Positions 25,819 to 34,992 of a stretch of 64,000 nucleotides of DNA are shown here, in pieces. Every line of letters begins with the position of its first letter. The first letter of the stretch is position 1. The position numbers were made by a program, and so were the translations under genes. Under the pieces are notes generated by a model, which did no database searches, was not told where the DNA came from, and was given only the letters and a program-made list of their open reading frames with translations. The stretch covers positions 186,001 to 250,000 of the forward strand of contig NZ_WHNY01000093.1 of NCBI RefSeq assembly GCF_013141695.1. Direction: 5' to 3'. The stretch is from Paenibacillus plantarum. Its GTDB lineage: Bacteria > Bacillota > Bacilli > Paenibacillales > NBRC-103111.

Positions 25819-26937
25819 TTGACCACAACGCGAGATTATGGCACCGAGCTAGATGCTTTGAAGGCACAAATGAACCAACTGGGTCAGCTGGTTCAACATT
25901 TACTGAACCGGGACGCGGTTCAGGAGCATTCCCCTATCAACACATCTACCAAAGAAACCCCTGCCTCCGCTGAGCTAGGCCGTTTGTTTTATTCTGGACA
26001 GTATCGAGGAGATCGTGCAAGCTACCGTTGGGAGCCGCAGGACAAACAAGTCAGCCAGTTACTCTTACTCGATGGCGATAAATCGGCCAAAGTATTGGGA
26101 GCCCTTGCGCATAAGCAGCGTTTGGATATTTTGCGATTAGTATTACAGGAGCCACTAACGGGACCTGAGCTTGTGGAACGCTTGAATATGGGCACGACGG
26201 GGCAGCTTTATCATCATATGAAAGCCTTAGTTGGCGCGGATTTGCTCGTGCAAGAAGAGCGAGGCGGAACATATGCAATTCCTGGTCATCGCGTACTTCC
26301 TCTGCTATTACTCCTCGCAGCTACTTCGGATCTGATGGATACAACCGACTATATCGCGATGACGGAGGCACGTACGAATGCTCCTGACTACCTAGGCGGC
26401 CCCGCTGATGCCTATAACCCACACCTGCTGCTTTGGGCTGTCGTGGAGAACTGCCTTTTGGAGCATCAGCATGGCACATGTACGGAGGTTAGTCTCATTT
26501 TACATGAGGATGGCAGTATAACAGTCTCGGACAATGGCCGTGGCATCCCTGTTCAGGCCTTGCCTGGTGTAGAATTACTTCGTGTTCAGTCTGTTCTGAC
26601 GGATATGGACCACCTACGTGGAAGTGCCCAGTTCTTTGCCCCTGGCAGTGAGAAAGGCATCAGCATGCCGATCGTCAACGCACTCTCCCTTAAGCTTTCC
26701 GTTACCATCAAGCGGGATGGGCGCGTTTATCAGCAACACTATAAGCATGGCATCCCTCAGAGCGAAGTCCATACGGTGGGTGTGACGAAGGAAACTGGAA
26801 CGAGCGTGACATTTTTGCCGGATCGCGCAATTTTCAGCCAGTCGTTTGACCTCCGTCTAATACAACAACAGGCCGCCGAGATGGCAGCCAACTATCCCAA
26901 CTTAACTCTGTGTGTGTTGAGCGACTCCAACGAATAG
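25819..26937 (+). CDS. ArsR-like winged-helix protein fused to a GyrB-type ATPase domain
   Basis: 372 residues, TTG start with GTGAGGTGATC upstream. Residues 5-35 look coiled-coil-like. A winged helix spans about 90-160 (GALAHKQRLDILRLVLQEPLTGPELVERL). From about 195 the protein follows the N-terminal ATPase of gyrase B: VVENCLLEHQHGTC, DNGRGIPV, IVNALSLKL, RDGRVYQQHYKHG and TGTSVTFLPD. GyrB's general-base Glu (E. coli Glu42, in FEVVDNA) is Ala here (WAVVENC), while the Asn and the DNGRG motif are kept, so ATP binding without efficient hydrolysis is plausible. No topoisomerase part. Probably a nucleotide-sensing transcription factor that binds the palindrome upstream. Confidence 0.75.
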   Translation: MTTTRDYGTELDALKAQMNQLGQLVQHLLNRDAVQEHSPINTSTKETPASAELGRLFYSGQYRGDRASYRWEPQDKQVSQLLLLDGDKSAKVLGALAHKQRLDILRLVLQEPLTGPELVERLNMGTTGQLYHHMKALVGADLLVQEERGGTYAIPGHRVLPLLLLLAATSDLMDTTDYIAMTEARTNAPDYLGGPADAYNPHLLLWAVVENCLLEHQHGTCTEVSLILHEDGSITVSDNGRGIPVQALPGVELLRVQSVLTDMDHLRGSAQFFAPGSEKGISMPIVNALSLKLSVTIKRDGRVYQQHYKHGIPQSEVHTVGVTKETGTSVTFLPDRAIFSQSFDLRLIQQQAAEMAANYPNLTLCVLSDSNE

Positions 26938-26956
26938 TTCTTTACTATGCACAAAG

Positions 26957-27020
26957 ACCCCGCCTCTGCTCAAGCTTCGCTCCCTGTATATCGGGAATTA
27001 AGCCCTGCTGAAGGCGGGGT
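26957..27020. terminator. Long-loop hairpin between convergent genes
   Basis: 9-bp stem ACCCCGCCT/AGGCGGGGT with a 46-base loop, and no clear T-run. It may act as a terminator for either flanking gene. Confidence 0.4.
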
Positions 27021-27035
27021 ATCCTGCGGCATCAA

Positions 27036-27623
27036 TTACATGAACCGCTTCTCTACTCTTTTGCTAATCACCAGTGAAATCCCAATGAATAAGGCCACAT
27101 AAATAAGCTGATAGGGATGATCCATGAACCGCTTCAGATCGTAGCCAATAAAGCTAACCGACATGACCATCACCGCTTTCCCCGCTGCAACCGCGACGAG
27201 GAATGAGCGAAAACGCATCCGCACCAGCCCCGCCGCCATATTAATGACCACGAAAGGCCCGAGAGGAAATAAGCTAAGAATAAAAACATAATTGAACGCT
27301 TGGCGCCGGGCCCAGCTGAGACTTTTTTGGACGTTCGGTTTCTGCGACCAGCGCACGAGATAGGGATGGCCAGCCACCTTTTTTACAATCGCAAACGTCA
27401 CTAAGCAACCACATACAATACCGATCCATGAGTACAGAAAACCGAGCCACAACCCATACACAGCCGCATTTACGCTAATGATCACCAGTGTTGGAAGCGG
27501 TGGGATGAAAGATTTCATAAAAGGAAGCAACAGCCCAGGCAACGGCCCGAATGAACGGTACTTGTCCAAAAGCAGCATCAGATTCTCTTCGGTTAAATAA
27601 GATAAGAGCTCTTTGATATCCAT
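27036..27623 (-). CDS. TVP38/TMEM64 (VTT-domain) membrane protein
   Basis: 195 residues with about five membrane helices. The VTT-domain hallmarks are FMKSFIPPLPTLVIISVNAAVYG (about 35-58) and FNYVFILSLFPLGPFVVINMAAG (about 110-133). The DedA/VTT superfamily includes lipid scramblases and flippases. The role of this member is unknown. No good Shine-Dalgarno is seen close to the ATG, so the start is the least certain point. Confidence 0.8.
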   Translation of the reverse strand: MDIKELLSYLTEENLMLLLDKYRSFGPLPGLLLPFMKSFIPPLPTLVIISVNAAVYGLWLGFLYSWIGIVCGCLVTFAIVKKVAGHPYLVRWSQKPNVQKSLSWARRQAFNYVFILSLFPLGPFVVINMAAGLVRMRFRSFLVAVAAGKAVMVMSVSFIGYDLKRFMDHPYQLIYVALFIGISLVISKRVEKRFM

Positions 27624-27788
27624 ATGGCATGAAAAGTCGACAAGTTTCGACGTTTCCTCTCCTCTCGTTCATATGGCACGATTATAGCACGATGCCCCCG
27701 ATCTACGCACGATTAAGCACAAAACAAGCCGACACCGGATGCAACCAGTATCAGCTTGGGGTACGCGCTCATTTGAAATTTCGGAAAC

Positions 27789-28445
27789 TCATTTGAACTT
27801 ATCGGGAAACTGCTTGATAATGCCATCTGACAACATATCCGCATACATCATCATATGATCCTCACCCTTATCATAGGCAAGAATATCGGCTTTCCAATCC
27901 TTTTTCAGCCTCGCGGTAGCTTGATCGGTAACAAATTGCAAGTGTGCATACAGCATGTCTCGCTGTTCTTTCTCCGACCAATTTGGGTTAGCCGCGCTTA
28001 AAAATTTGGCAATATCATCCGCATTCCGAAACCACTCTTTGTTGAATTTGGCTAGATCAGCTTGATTACCAGCTTTCGCCGCGTCTACTACGCCACCAGC
28101 TAATTGGATGTGCTCCCTCAACAGTTCAGCCAACTTATTCCCTGCCGCATCCCCATAAAATGGCTTCACCGCATCACCGATATCCTGCTGGTTCTTCAGC
28201 AGCCTATCCAACACGTCCTTCTGATCCTCTAGCCCAGCAATCGCACTAATGATATAGCTCCTCGTCCAGCCCACATGATCAACCCAAAGTTTCCTCATGT
28301 CTTGCTTCAGCTTCATTTTCGCAGGGGTCATGCACATCGCAGTACCAGGCTCTTTCCCAGCGGTGGCATGTGCGCCCAGCGGCATGAAAGAGAGAGAGAG
28401 AACCATCGCTACAAGCAGCGTTACTAATAAGAACCTTCGTTTCAT
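27789..28445 (-). CDS. Exported helical protein of unknown function
   Basis: 218 residues. A signal peptide (RRFLLVTLLVAMVLSLSFMPLGAHA) ends near residue 28. The mature part is almost wholly helical, with LWVDHVGWTRSYIISAIAGLEDQ near 55, HIQLAGGVVDAAKAGN near 112 and MLYAHLQFVTDQATARL near 165. Charged and His residues on the helices suggest a four-helix bundle, possibly metal-binding. Related proteins occur in Bacillus and Paenibacillus, but no function is established. RBS AGAGGAGAAGG precedes the ATG. The opposite-strand MFS gene order suggests an independent unit. Confidence 0.7.
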   Translation of the reverse strand: MKRRFLLVTLLVAMVLSLSFMPLGAHATAGKEPGTAMCMTPAKMKLKQDMRKLWVDHVGWTRSYIISAIAGLEDQKDVLDRLLKNQQDIGDAVKPFYGDAAGNKLAELLREHIQLAGGVVDAAKAGNQADLAKFNKEWFRNADDIAKFLSAANPNWSEKEQRDMLYAHLQFVTDQATARLKKDWKADILAYDKGEDHMMMYADMLSDGIIKQFPDKFK

Positions 28446-28523
28446 AAAACCTTCTCCTCTGCAAACAATTCTCGAACATCGTTATTTTGAGGAAAAACTT
28501 ACGTTTTTATGCCCGTTTCCAAT

Positions 28524-29747
28524 TTAGACTAACTTTGCATTTTGCTCATGAAGTGAAACCTTCGCGCGAGGGCGATGGTGAAGCACATAGTACAAAGCCG
28601 CGGATAGCAAGGGAACGAGCCCTGCGACGACATACATCATCCGATAATCCGACATGGAAGCGATCATTCCCATGACATAAGACCCTAAGCCGTACCCGAG
28701 GTCAAACAGCAAGAAAAAGGTTCCCGTTGCACTCCCTCTGCGGTGTTCAGGGGACAGCTTCATCGCTAATGCCTGAAAACAAGGCAACAAAGCGCCGTAA
28801 CCTATACCCATAATGACGCCCGCGACCAAAACCATCGTTGCCGAGTGCGCTTGGCTTAACAGCAGCATGCCTACTGCAAACAAGATAATCCCAGGGTAAT
28901 ACAAATAATGTTCGTTGCAAGAGTCGAATATTTTCCCAATCAGCGGCCGGAACACCACGATCATCAGCGCAAACACAACAAAGAAGGTGCCTGCGACTTG
29001 AGATTGATGAATTTCAACTGTAAACGAGGACATAAAGCCAGATAACGAGCTATAAGCAAAAGCTAAAATAAACCCCACCACCGAAATAGGTAACGCCTTG
29101 GGCTCGATAAAATCACTCCACTGCAGACGGCGTTTCTCCCTTTCTACAGGTTCCACTGACTGCAAAGCTTCTTGGTTTTGCTTCGGCACTCGCATTGCCA
29201 GCGTGAAAAGGAGCGAGAGCGCAGCAATCACACAAATCGCCAACAGCAACACATGAATGTCTTTATCTTTCCATAAAAATAAACCCAACGCAGGCCCGAT
29301 GACCATGCCCACACTCATAAACATGCTGAAATAGCCCATTCCCGTACCTTGACGTGAATTGGGTACAAGTGACGATGCAATCGTACTCGTCGCTGTTGAG
29401 GCGATCGCATAGCTCATGCCGTGAACGAGGCGAATCACCAGAAACATGAACATCCCCTTCGCACCGAAATAGCTGATGCAGGCCAATAAGAAAATGACCA
29501 TTCCGATGATGGCCATCTTCTTTTTACCATATCGATCTACCCATTGTCCTGAGAAGGGTCTAATCAACACCCCACCGATGACATAAATCGTTATCGACAA
29601 TCCCATTTGCTGCTGATCGCCGTGCAAGCTATCTTTTACATATAAGGGAAATGCCGTAGCAAGAATATAAAAAGTGAGAAACATGAAAAAGCTGCTCATA
29701 CATACGACAACAAAATTTTTCGTCCAAATTCTCTCTCTAGTCAACAT
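28524..29747 (-). CDS. MFS transporter
   Basis: About 407 residues with twelve predicted membrane helices. The motif-A-like loop between helices 2 and 3 reads GQWVDRYGKKKM. The N- and C-terminal halves are joined by the charged segment VEPVEREKRRLQW (about 200). Start: GTG 29765 has no ribosome site; ATG 29747 has GGAG at 5 bases and is chosen. Divergent from a LysR regulator, which probably controls it. An exporter role for drugs or metabolites is inferred. Confidence 0.85.
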   Translation of the reverse strand: MLTRERIWTKNFVVVCMSSFFMFLTFYILATAFPLYVKDSLHGDQQQMGLSITIYVIGGVLIRPFSGQWVDRYGKKKMAIIGMVIFLLACISYFGAKGMFMFLVIRLVHGMSYAIASTATSTIASSLVPNSRQGTGMGYFSMFMSVGMVIGPALGLFLWKDKDIHVLLLAICVIAALSLLFTLAMRVPKQNQEALQSVEPVEREKRRLQWSDFIEPKALPISVVGFILAFAYSSLSGFMSSFTVEIHQSQVAGTFFVVFALMIVVFRPLIGKIFDSCNEHYLYYPGIILFAVGMLLLSQAHSATMVLVAGVIMGIGYGALLPCFQALAMKLSPEHRRGSATGTFFLLFDLGYGLGSYVMGMIASMSDYRMMYVVAGLVPLLSAALYYVLHHRPRAKVSLHEQNAKLV

Positions 29748-29807
29748 ATGCGCTCCATTCTCCACAAAGGTTTTCTGTCTGTTGAACTAGTATAAGAGGG
29801 ATGACCA

Positions 29808-29833
29808 ATCATGTATAATACATATTATATGAT
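29808..29833. promoter_or_regulatory. AT-rich imperfect palindrome between MFS and LysR genes
   Basis: ATCAT and ATGAT ends flank an AT-rich centre that contains TATAAT-like sequences. It lies in the divergent promoter region of the MFS and LysR genes, where a LysR-type site is expected. Confidence 0.4.
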
Positions 29834-29875
29834 AAAATGATCACATCAAAGTTATGTGCAAAGCGAGGATTCACC

Positions 29876-30760
29876 ATGGAGTTCCTACAGCTTCATTATT
29901 TTCAGACCGTCGCACGCCTTGAACATATGACCCAAGCGGCCAAAGAACTCAATGTCTCACAACCTTCCCTCAGCAATTCTATCCAGCGGCTAGAGAAGAA
30001 GTTAGGTATCCCTTTGTTCGAGCGTCAAGGCCGGCATGTGAAATTGAATGCCTTCGGGAAGACCTATCTCCGCCGCGTTGAGCAAGCTTTCCTAGAACTG
30101 AAAGAAGGCGAACGAGAGATCAAAGATATGGCTGGACTCGACCATGGCGTCGTTTCCCTTTTTGTATCGCTACCGTACGTACTGCCGACTCTTCTCAAAG
30201 AATTCCTGACCCTTCACCCCCATGTCCGAGTCATCCAGCGACAGTTGGCTTCTGCCTTGGAAATGAGAAATGATCTCGAGAATGCCGAAATCGATTTCTG
30301 TATCTCTTCTACACCGGTAATCGGACCGGATATTGAATGGCTTACACTCATTGAAGAAGAACTGTATTTGACAGTCCCGAAGGGGCACCGTTTTGCCACT
30401 AGAGACAGTATTCGGTTAGTAGAAGCTGCAAATGAACCCTTCATCTCCCTGTCCTCCCAAACGAATTTCCGGGAAATTACGGATGGCTTCTGCCGTCAGG
30501 CGGGGTTTGAACCTCCCATCGCGTTCGAGCTTGAGGAAGTCAGCGCTGTTCAAACTTTGGTCGAAATGGGGCTCGGCATTACTTTCACACTTCCGCTTTC
30601 CTTAGGGAGAAGAGCTTCCAATCCTGACACCGTGCAGTTAAAAATAACAGAACCCTACTGTCACCGCACCTTCGGTATCGCCTGGAATCGCAAGCACTAC
30701 CTCTCTCAGGCTGCCATTCATTTCCGTGAGTTTGTGATTGCTTTTTTCAAGCGAGGTTAG
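29876..30760 (+). CDS. LysR-family transcriptional regulator
   Basis: 294 residues. The N-terminal HTH contains FQTVARLEHMTQAAKELNVSQPSLSNSIQRLEKKLGIPLFER. The C-terminal effector domain has DFCISSTPVIGPDIEWL and the typical GLGITFTLPLS. Start: the frame begins at 29837, but the family starts with MEFLQLHYF, and GCGAGG precedes ATG 29876. Divergent from the MFS gene. Confidence 0.9.
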   Translation: MEFLQLHYFQTVARLEHMTQAAKELNVSQPSLSNSIQRLEKKLGIPLFERQGRHVKLNAFGKTYLRRVEQAFLELKEGEREIKDMAGLDHGVVSLFVSLPYVLPTLLKEFLTLHPHVRVIQRQLASALEMRNDLENAEIDFCISSTPVIGPDIEWLTLIEEELYLTVPKGHRFATRDSIRLVEAANEPFISLSSQTNFREITDGFCRQAGFEPPIAFELEEVSAVQTLVEMGLGITFTLPLSLGRRASNPDTVQLKITEPYCHRTFGIAWNRKHYLSQAAIHFREFVIAFFKRG

Positions 30761-30771
30761 GTTATGTAAAA

Positions 30772-30800
30772 GAGACCCTCAGCGAGTTGCTGTGGGTCTC
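30772..30800. terminator. Bidirectional terminator
   Basis: GAGACCC/GGGTCTC stem with inner CAGC/GCTG, between the convergent LysR and LysE genes. Confidence 0.8.
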
Positions 30801-30810
30801 CTCTCTCGTT

Positions 30811-31440
30811 CTATTGTCTCCGCTCAAAGGCGAGCCGTACAGCCAGCCCTGTTAATACACTTCCCATCAGCCACCGCTGGATTTGCAGCCATTTCGGTCG
30901 TGTGCCAAACCAACGGGCGATATGGCTTGCCGTTAGCACGATTACGAGGTTCACGGTAAAGCTCACCGTAATTTGCGTGAGTCCCAGTGATGCGCTCTGC
31001 AACAATAAGGAGCCCCTAGCAGGGTCCTCGAATTGAGGCAGAAGCGACACATACAAGACCGCAGCTTTAGGATTGAGCAGGTTGGTCATGAAGCCCATTA
31101 AGAATAGCTTCTTGGGCGGGTCAACGGGAAGATCTCGTGCGGTTAGCACCGATCTAGCACCCGGCTTGACAGCTTGCCAAGCCAGCCACAGTAAGTACGC
31201 AGCTCCGGCAAACTTAACAGCGTCGAACACATACGGTGCCGCCATAAACAACGCCGACAGCCCCAACATCGTAGTCACGATGTAGACCAAGAAGGCAAGT
31301 ACAATGCCCAAAAGTGAGATGATCCCCGCCATTCTTCCCTGCGTGACCGAGCGAGAGATGAGGTAGATCATATTAGGTCCGGGCGTGCACACCATGCCGA
31401 GTGAGACTAAGGCAAAAGCCAAAAGCGTTGTGAATGACAT
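30811..31440 (-). CDS. LysE/RhtB-family amino acid exporter
   Basis: 209 residues with about six membrane helices. The family start is present as LAFALVSLGMVCTPGPNMIYLISRS, with GxxxxGxxxG-like helices following. It lies 21 bases after the carbamoyltransferase-like gene on the same strand, so it probably exports an amino acid or carbamoylated product linked to that enzyme. The substrate is not determinable. Confidence 0.88.
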   Translation of the reverse strand: MSFTTLLAFALVSLGMVCTPGPNMIYLISRSVTQGRMAGIISLLGIVLAFLVYIVTTMLGLSALFMAAPYVFDAVKFAGAAYLLWLAWQAVKPGARSVLTARDLPVDPPKKLFLMGFMTNLLNPKAAVLYVSLLPQFEDPARGSLLLQSASLGLTQITVSFTVNLVIVLTASHIARWFGTRPKWLQIQRWLMGSVLTGLAVRLAFERRQ

Positions 31441-31461
31441 GTCGCGGAGTTCCCCCTTCGA

Positions 31462-32406
31462 CTATAGATTTAGTAGGTGTAAAAGCAAGCTCTTCTGAAC
31501 ATGCATCCGATTCTCCGCTTGCTGATAAATGATCGATTGCTCCGATTCAACCACATCTTCTGCAATTTCAAAACCTGGATGAATGGGCATATCATGCATG
31601 ATATAGGGTGAATGCTTTCCAAGACTGTGCTTGTTGATCTGGAAAGGCATCATAATGTCAATTCGTCTCTGCTTCTCTTCTTGGTAAGCTGCATCCGAGA
31701 AAAACTCCATGTCGACCCATGTATCTGTGTATATAAAATCTGCCTTTTTCATTGCAGTAGACAGCACTTCAACCTCCTCAACGAATCCACTTTGATAAGC
31801 GCGCTTCATCAACGCGTCATCCCAAGAAGCTTCATTCACGATCGGGGTGACTAGCAGTAGGTTAACTCCTAATGTTATACAACCTGCAACTAAAGAATTG
31901 ACGACATTATTATGAATGCCAACATAGGCTAAAGTTACACCTTCAAAAGTCCCATTAACTTCATAAATCGTCATTAAATCCGCGAGCGCTTGGCATGGAT
32001 GGTACATGTCGCAGCATCCATTAATCACAGGCACTCCCGAATAGGCAGCTAATTCTAGTACATCTGCATGCTTTTTGAGCCTAGCCATGATGACATCGCA
32101 GTTCCTTGATGCATAACGAACCTCGTATTTAATGGGAGAGATACTGAAATTGCTGGCATCCCAATCCATATTCACCGCATAGCCACCCATTTGATGAATA
32201 CCTGAATGAAAGGAAAGCGCCGTTCGGGTCGATGATTTCTGGAAAAGCATGAGCAGCCCTTTGCGCTCACAGTGATGGTAGTAGGCTTCGGGATTGTTTT
32301 TGATCTCAATGCCTTTGAGTATGATGGAGAACAAGCTCTCTTTGTCGAGTTCTTGCAAAGACAGAATGTGTTGCAACGTCGTCACCGCTTTCGTATAATT
32401 ATTCAT
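31462..32406 (-). CDS. Ornithine/aspartate carbamoyltransferase-family protein with altered substrate site
   Basis: 314 residues. Carbamoyl-phosphate motif FQKSSTRT (about 55; the next residue is Ala where OTCase has Arg) and CCDMYHPCQALADLMTI (about 130) are present, as is QAENRMHVQKSLL at the C-terminus. The OTCase amino-acid loop is changed: HCLP is MHDMP (about 275) and the SMG signature after TDxW is VDME. Ornithine is therefore unlikely as the acceptor. No Shine-Dalgarno is seen upstream; the ATG follows TATAAAAATACAAATTA, so a leaderless or poorly translated start is possible. Neighbour: a LysE exporter 21 bases downstream. Confidence 0.75.
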   Translation of the reverse strand: MNNYTKAVTTLQHILSLQELDKESLFSIILKGIEIKNNPEAYYHHCERKGLLMLFQKSSTRTALSFHSGIHQMGGYAVNMDWDASNFSISPIKYEVRYASRNCDVIMARLKKHADVLELAAYSGVPVINGCCDMYHPCQALADLMTIYEVNGTFEGVTLAYVGIHNNVVNSLVAGCITLGVNLLLVTPIVNEASWDDALMKRAYQSGFVEEVEVLSTAMKKADFIYTDTWVDMEFFSDAAYQEEKQRRIDIMMPFQINKHSLGKHSPYIMHDMPIHPGFEIAEDVVESEQSIIYQQAENRMHVQKSLLLHLLNL

Positions 32407-32451
32407 TAATTTGTATTTTTATACATTGTAGATGGAGTAGAGTTAGGTGTC

Positions 32452-32480
32452 AATACCGCCCGCTAAACGGGGGCGGTATT
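32452..32480. other. Strong hairpin in a divergent promoter region
   Basis: 10-bp stem AATACCGCCC/GGGCGGTATT with a short loop, between the divergent carbamoyltransferase and sugar ABC genes. There is no T-run on either side. It may be an operator or a transcript-end element. Confidence 0.5.
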
Positions 32481-32671
32481 TAATCATTTCATTTTCAGTA
32501 GACTCCCTGGTCTTCACAATTTCTTTAGGAAATGGCAACACTACTTAGAGCATTTCCTTCAGTCCTAGTTATCCATATTGAATCTTAGTTATATCAACCA
32601 AACAGAGGAATCAGGTACTCTTAGAGATGTAAACACAACCATTTGAACGTAATTGGGAGGTCACATATTAC

Positions 32672-34018
32672 ATGAAAAAATCATTCAAACAATGGATTGG
32701 TGTCAGCACGACGTTCGTCATGGCTGCAACGGTAGTTGCAGGATGCGGCAATACATCCACGAAGACAGAACAAACAACAACAGCGCCAGGCGCTGCTGCA
32801 ACAGCCAATGCGAAGCCATTCGCAGGGAAAACAATCTCCTTAGTAACAGCTAACCATCCTTGGGCAGAAGCTATCAAACCCTTGCTTCCGGACTTCGAGA
32901 AAGAAACGGGTATCAAGGTGAATGTTGAAAACTTTTTCGAGGACCAGCTCACACAGAAGCTGACCGTGCAATTCACATCTGGTTCTGCAACACCTGATGT
33001 TTTTATGTATCGCCCTCTTCAAGAAGGCAAGCTTTTCTACAAAAATGGTTGGCTTCAACCTCTTGATGAATACGCCCAAAAAGCAAAAGACTACGACTTT
33101 AATGATTTCTCAAAATCCGCCATCGGTTCAACTACCGTTGATTCCAAATTAGCTGGCATCCCGATTATTACGGAACAAGAAATTTTGTACTACCGGAAGG
33201 ATTTACTGCAAAAGGCCGGTATTGCAGTTCCTAAAACGTTAGAGGAGCTTACCGCGGCTGTTAAAAAGCTGCACGATCCGAAAAATGAGATGTACGGATT
33301 CGTAGCCAGAGGCCAACGATCTCCACTTGTTACGCAAGTTTCTTCATTCCTATACTCCGAAGGTGCAGACTTCACTACAGGCGAAAAAGCTAGCATTAAT
33401 ACGCCTGAAGCACTCAAGGCCTTTACGACTTACGGTACATTGTTGAAAGATTATGCGCCTCCAGGTGTGCTCAATATGTCATGGCCGCAAGCTTTTGGTA
33501 TTTTTGCTCAAGGGAAGGTCGCTTTCTTAACGGATGCGAACTCACTCTACCAGAACGCTACAGACCCGACGAAGTCTAAAATCTCTGATCAAGTTGGGTT
33601 TGCTGTATTCCCTGGGGGTAAAGCAGGCTCCAAGCCTTACAGTATTACATCTTGGGGGCTTGCGATGAACACCAAATCCGCCAATAAGGACGCGACTTGG
33701 GCGTTCATTCAATGGGCAACAAGTAAAGATATTGTGTTGAAAACACAGCAAAAAGGTAATCCTGGTGCCCGCGCTTCGATTTGGGATAAACCAGAAGGCA
33801 CGACAGGCTTCCCGGCTGAGCTCGTTCCGATCATCAAAGAAAGTGCCAAAACAGGCGTTGACCACGACCGTCCAACCGTGATTAGTGTAGGCGAAGCTCG
33901 TGATGCTGTCGGAGAAATTGTTCAGAAGATCATGACAGGTGAAACGAATCTTCAACCTGTGGCTGACAAAGCCAACCAAGCTCTGCAAACAATTATGGAC
34001 AAAGATAAAACAAGATAA
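32672..34018 (+). CDS. Sugar ABC transporter substrate-binding lipoprotein
   Basis: 448 residues, family-1 extracellular binding protein. Lipobox VVAGC (Cys about 24) is followed by a Thr/Ala linker. The body carries ISLVTANHPWAEAIKPLLPDFEKETGIKVNVENFFEDQL, read in parts, and KVAFLTDANSLYQNA. It delivers a sugar or sugar acid to the two permeases downstream. A terminator-like hairpin after it should lower permease expression. The ATPase is missing, as usual for carbohydrate importers that share MsmX-type ATPases. The dehydratase gene downstream suggests an aldonate or related ligand. Confidence 0.9.
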   Translation: MKKSFKQWIGVSTTFVMAATVVAGCGNTSTKTEQTTTAPGAAATANAKPFAGKTISLVTANHPWAEAIKPLLPDFEKETGIKVNVENFFEDQLTQKLTVQFTSGSATPDVFMYRPLQEGKLFYKNGWLQPLDEYAQKAKDYDFNDFSKSAIGSTTVDSKLAGIPIITEQEILYYRKDLLQKAGIAVPKTLEELTAAVKKLHDPKNEMYGFVARGQRSPLVTQVSSFLYSEGADFTTGEKASINTPEALKAFTTYGTLLKDYAPPGVLNMSWPQAFGIFAQGKVAFLTDANSLYQNATDPTKSKISDQVGFAVFPGGKAGSKPYSITSWGLAMNTKSANKDATWAFIQWATSKDIVLKTQQKGNPGARASIWDKPEGTTGFPAELVPIIKESAKTGVDHDRPTVISVGEARDAVGEIVQKIMTGETNLQPVADKANQALQTIMDKDKTR

Positions 34019-34035
34019 ATACGCATTCGATAGGT

Positions 34036-34063
34036 GAAAAGGGTCATCTGATGACCCTTTTCA
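34036..34063 (+). terminator. Partial terminator between binding-protein and permease genes
   Basis: Stem GAAAAGGGTCAT/ATGACCCTTTTC with a 3-base loop, 17 bases after the stop. It probably sets a high binding-protein to permease ratio. Confidence 0.8.
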
Positions 34064-34107
34064 TCTTTCAAACGAATAATAACGACATCAGGAAGGGTGC
34101 ATGCAGC

Positions 34108-34992
34108 ATGCAATACAGTTGGTTTAACCGCAACTTAAAATGGATTTATACACTCCCCGCGGTCATCTTCGTCCTGCTTATGATGCTGTTTCCGATCATC
34201 TATACCGTTCGGATCAGTTTCTATGAATGGAGCATGTCCGCAACGACACCACCTCTCTGGGTTGGTTTGTCGAATTATATAGCCCTGTTCAAAGATGAAC
34301 GCTTCTGGCATGCAGCAGGTTCTACGTTTTATTTCACATTCGCAGCGCTTACCCTCGAAGTGATTCTTGGTATCGCCATCGCCCTATTACTCTCAAGAGA
34401 GTTCAAAGGGAAAAATATCGTAAAGACCATCTTTCTACTGCCAATGGTAGCAACACCAGTAGCTATGGGCTTGGTCTGGATGCTGATCTACGAACCTACG
34501 ATTGGCGTAGCCAACATGTTGCTCAAAACGTTTGGTCTAGAGCCACTCCTCTGGCTAGCTTCACCTAATCAGGTTATCCCTTCGCTTGTTATCGTTGATG
34601 TGTGGGAATGGACGCCTATGATTGCACTCATTATTATGGCAGGGTTAGCTACACTCCCAACAGATCCTTATGAAGCTGCGGATGTAGACGGCGCAAGTAC
34701 GTGGAGAAAGTTTGTTTCCATTACACTTCCATTATTAAGACCGACCATTATAGTGGCCGCTATGCTGCGATTGATTGACGTCTTGAAAACTTTCGATATC
34801 ATCTATGCGACGACGCAAGGCGGGCCGAACTTCGCTTCAGAGACTTTGAATTTATACGGATATGTGCTTGGGTTCCAATACTTTAAGCTGGGAATGGCTT
34901 CGTCACTGCTTGTCATTTTCTTCGCACTTGTTATGGGATTAACATTATTTATGATTTGGATGCGTAAACGAATGGAGGGGGCTACATCATGA
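34108..34992 (+). CDS. Sugar ABC transporter permease (MalF/UgpA type)
   Basis: 294 residues with six membrane helices. The EAA loop reads ATLPTDPYEAADVDGASTWRKFVSITLPLLRPT, read in parts around residue 195. Start: the frame opens within the hairpin, but ATG 34108 has GGAAGGG upstream and a normal N-terminus. It overlaps the next permease start by 4 bases. Confidence 0.9.
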   Translation: MQYSWFNRNLKWIYTLPAVIFVLLMMLFPIIYTVRISFYEWSMSATTPPLWVGLSNYIALFKDERFWHAAGSTFYFTFAALTLEVILGIAIALLLSREFKGKNIVKTIFLLPMVATPVAMGLVWMLIYEPTIGVANMLLKTFGLEPLLWLASPNQVIPSLVIVDVWEWTPMIALIIMAGLATLPTDPYEAADVDGASTWRKFVSITLPLLRPTIIVAAMLRLIDVLKTFDIIYATTQGGPNFASETLNLYGYVLGFQYFKLGMASSLLVIFFALVMGLTLFMIWMRKRMEGATS

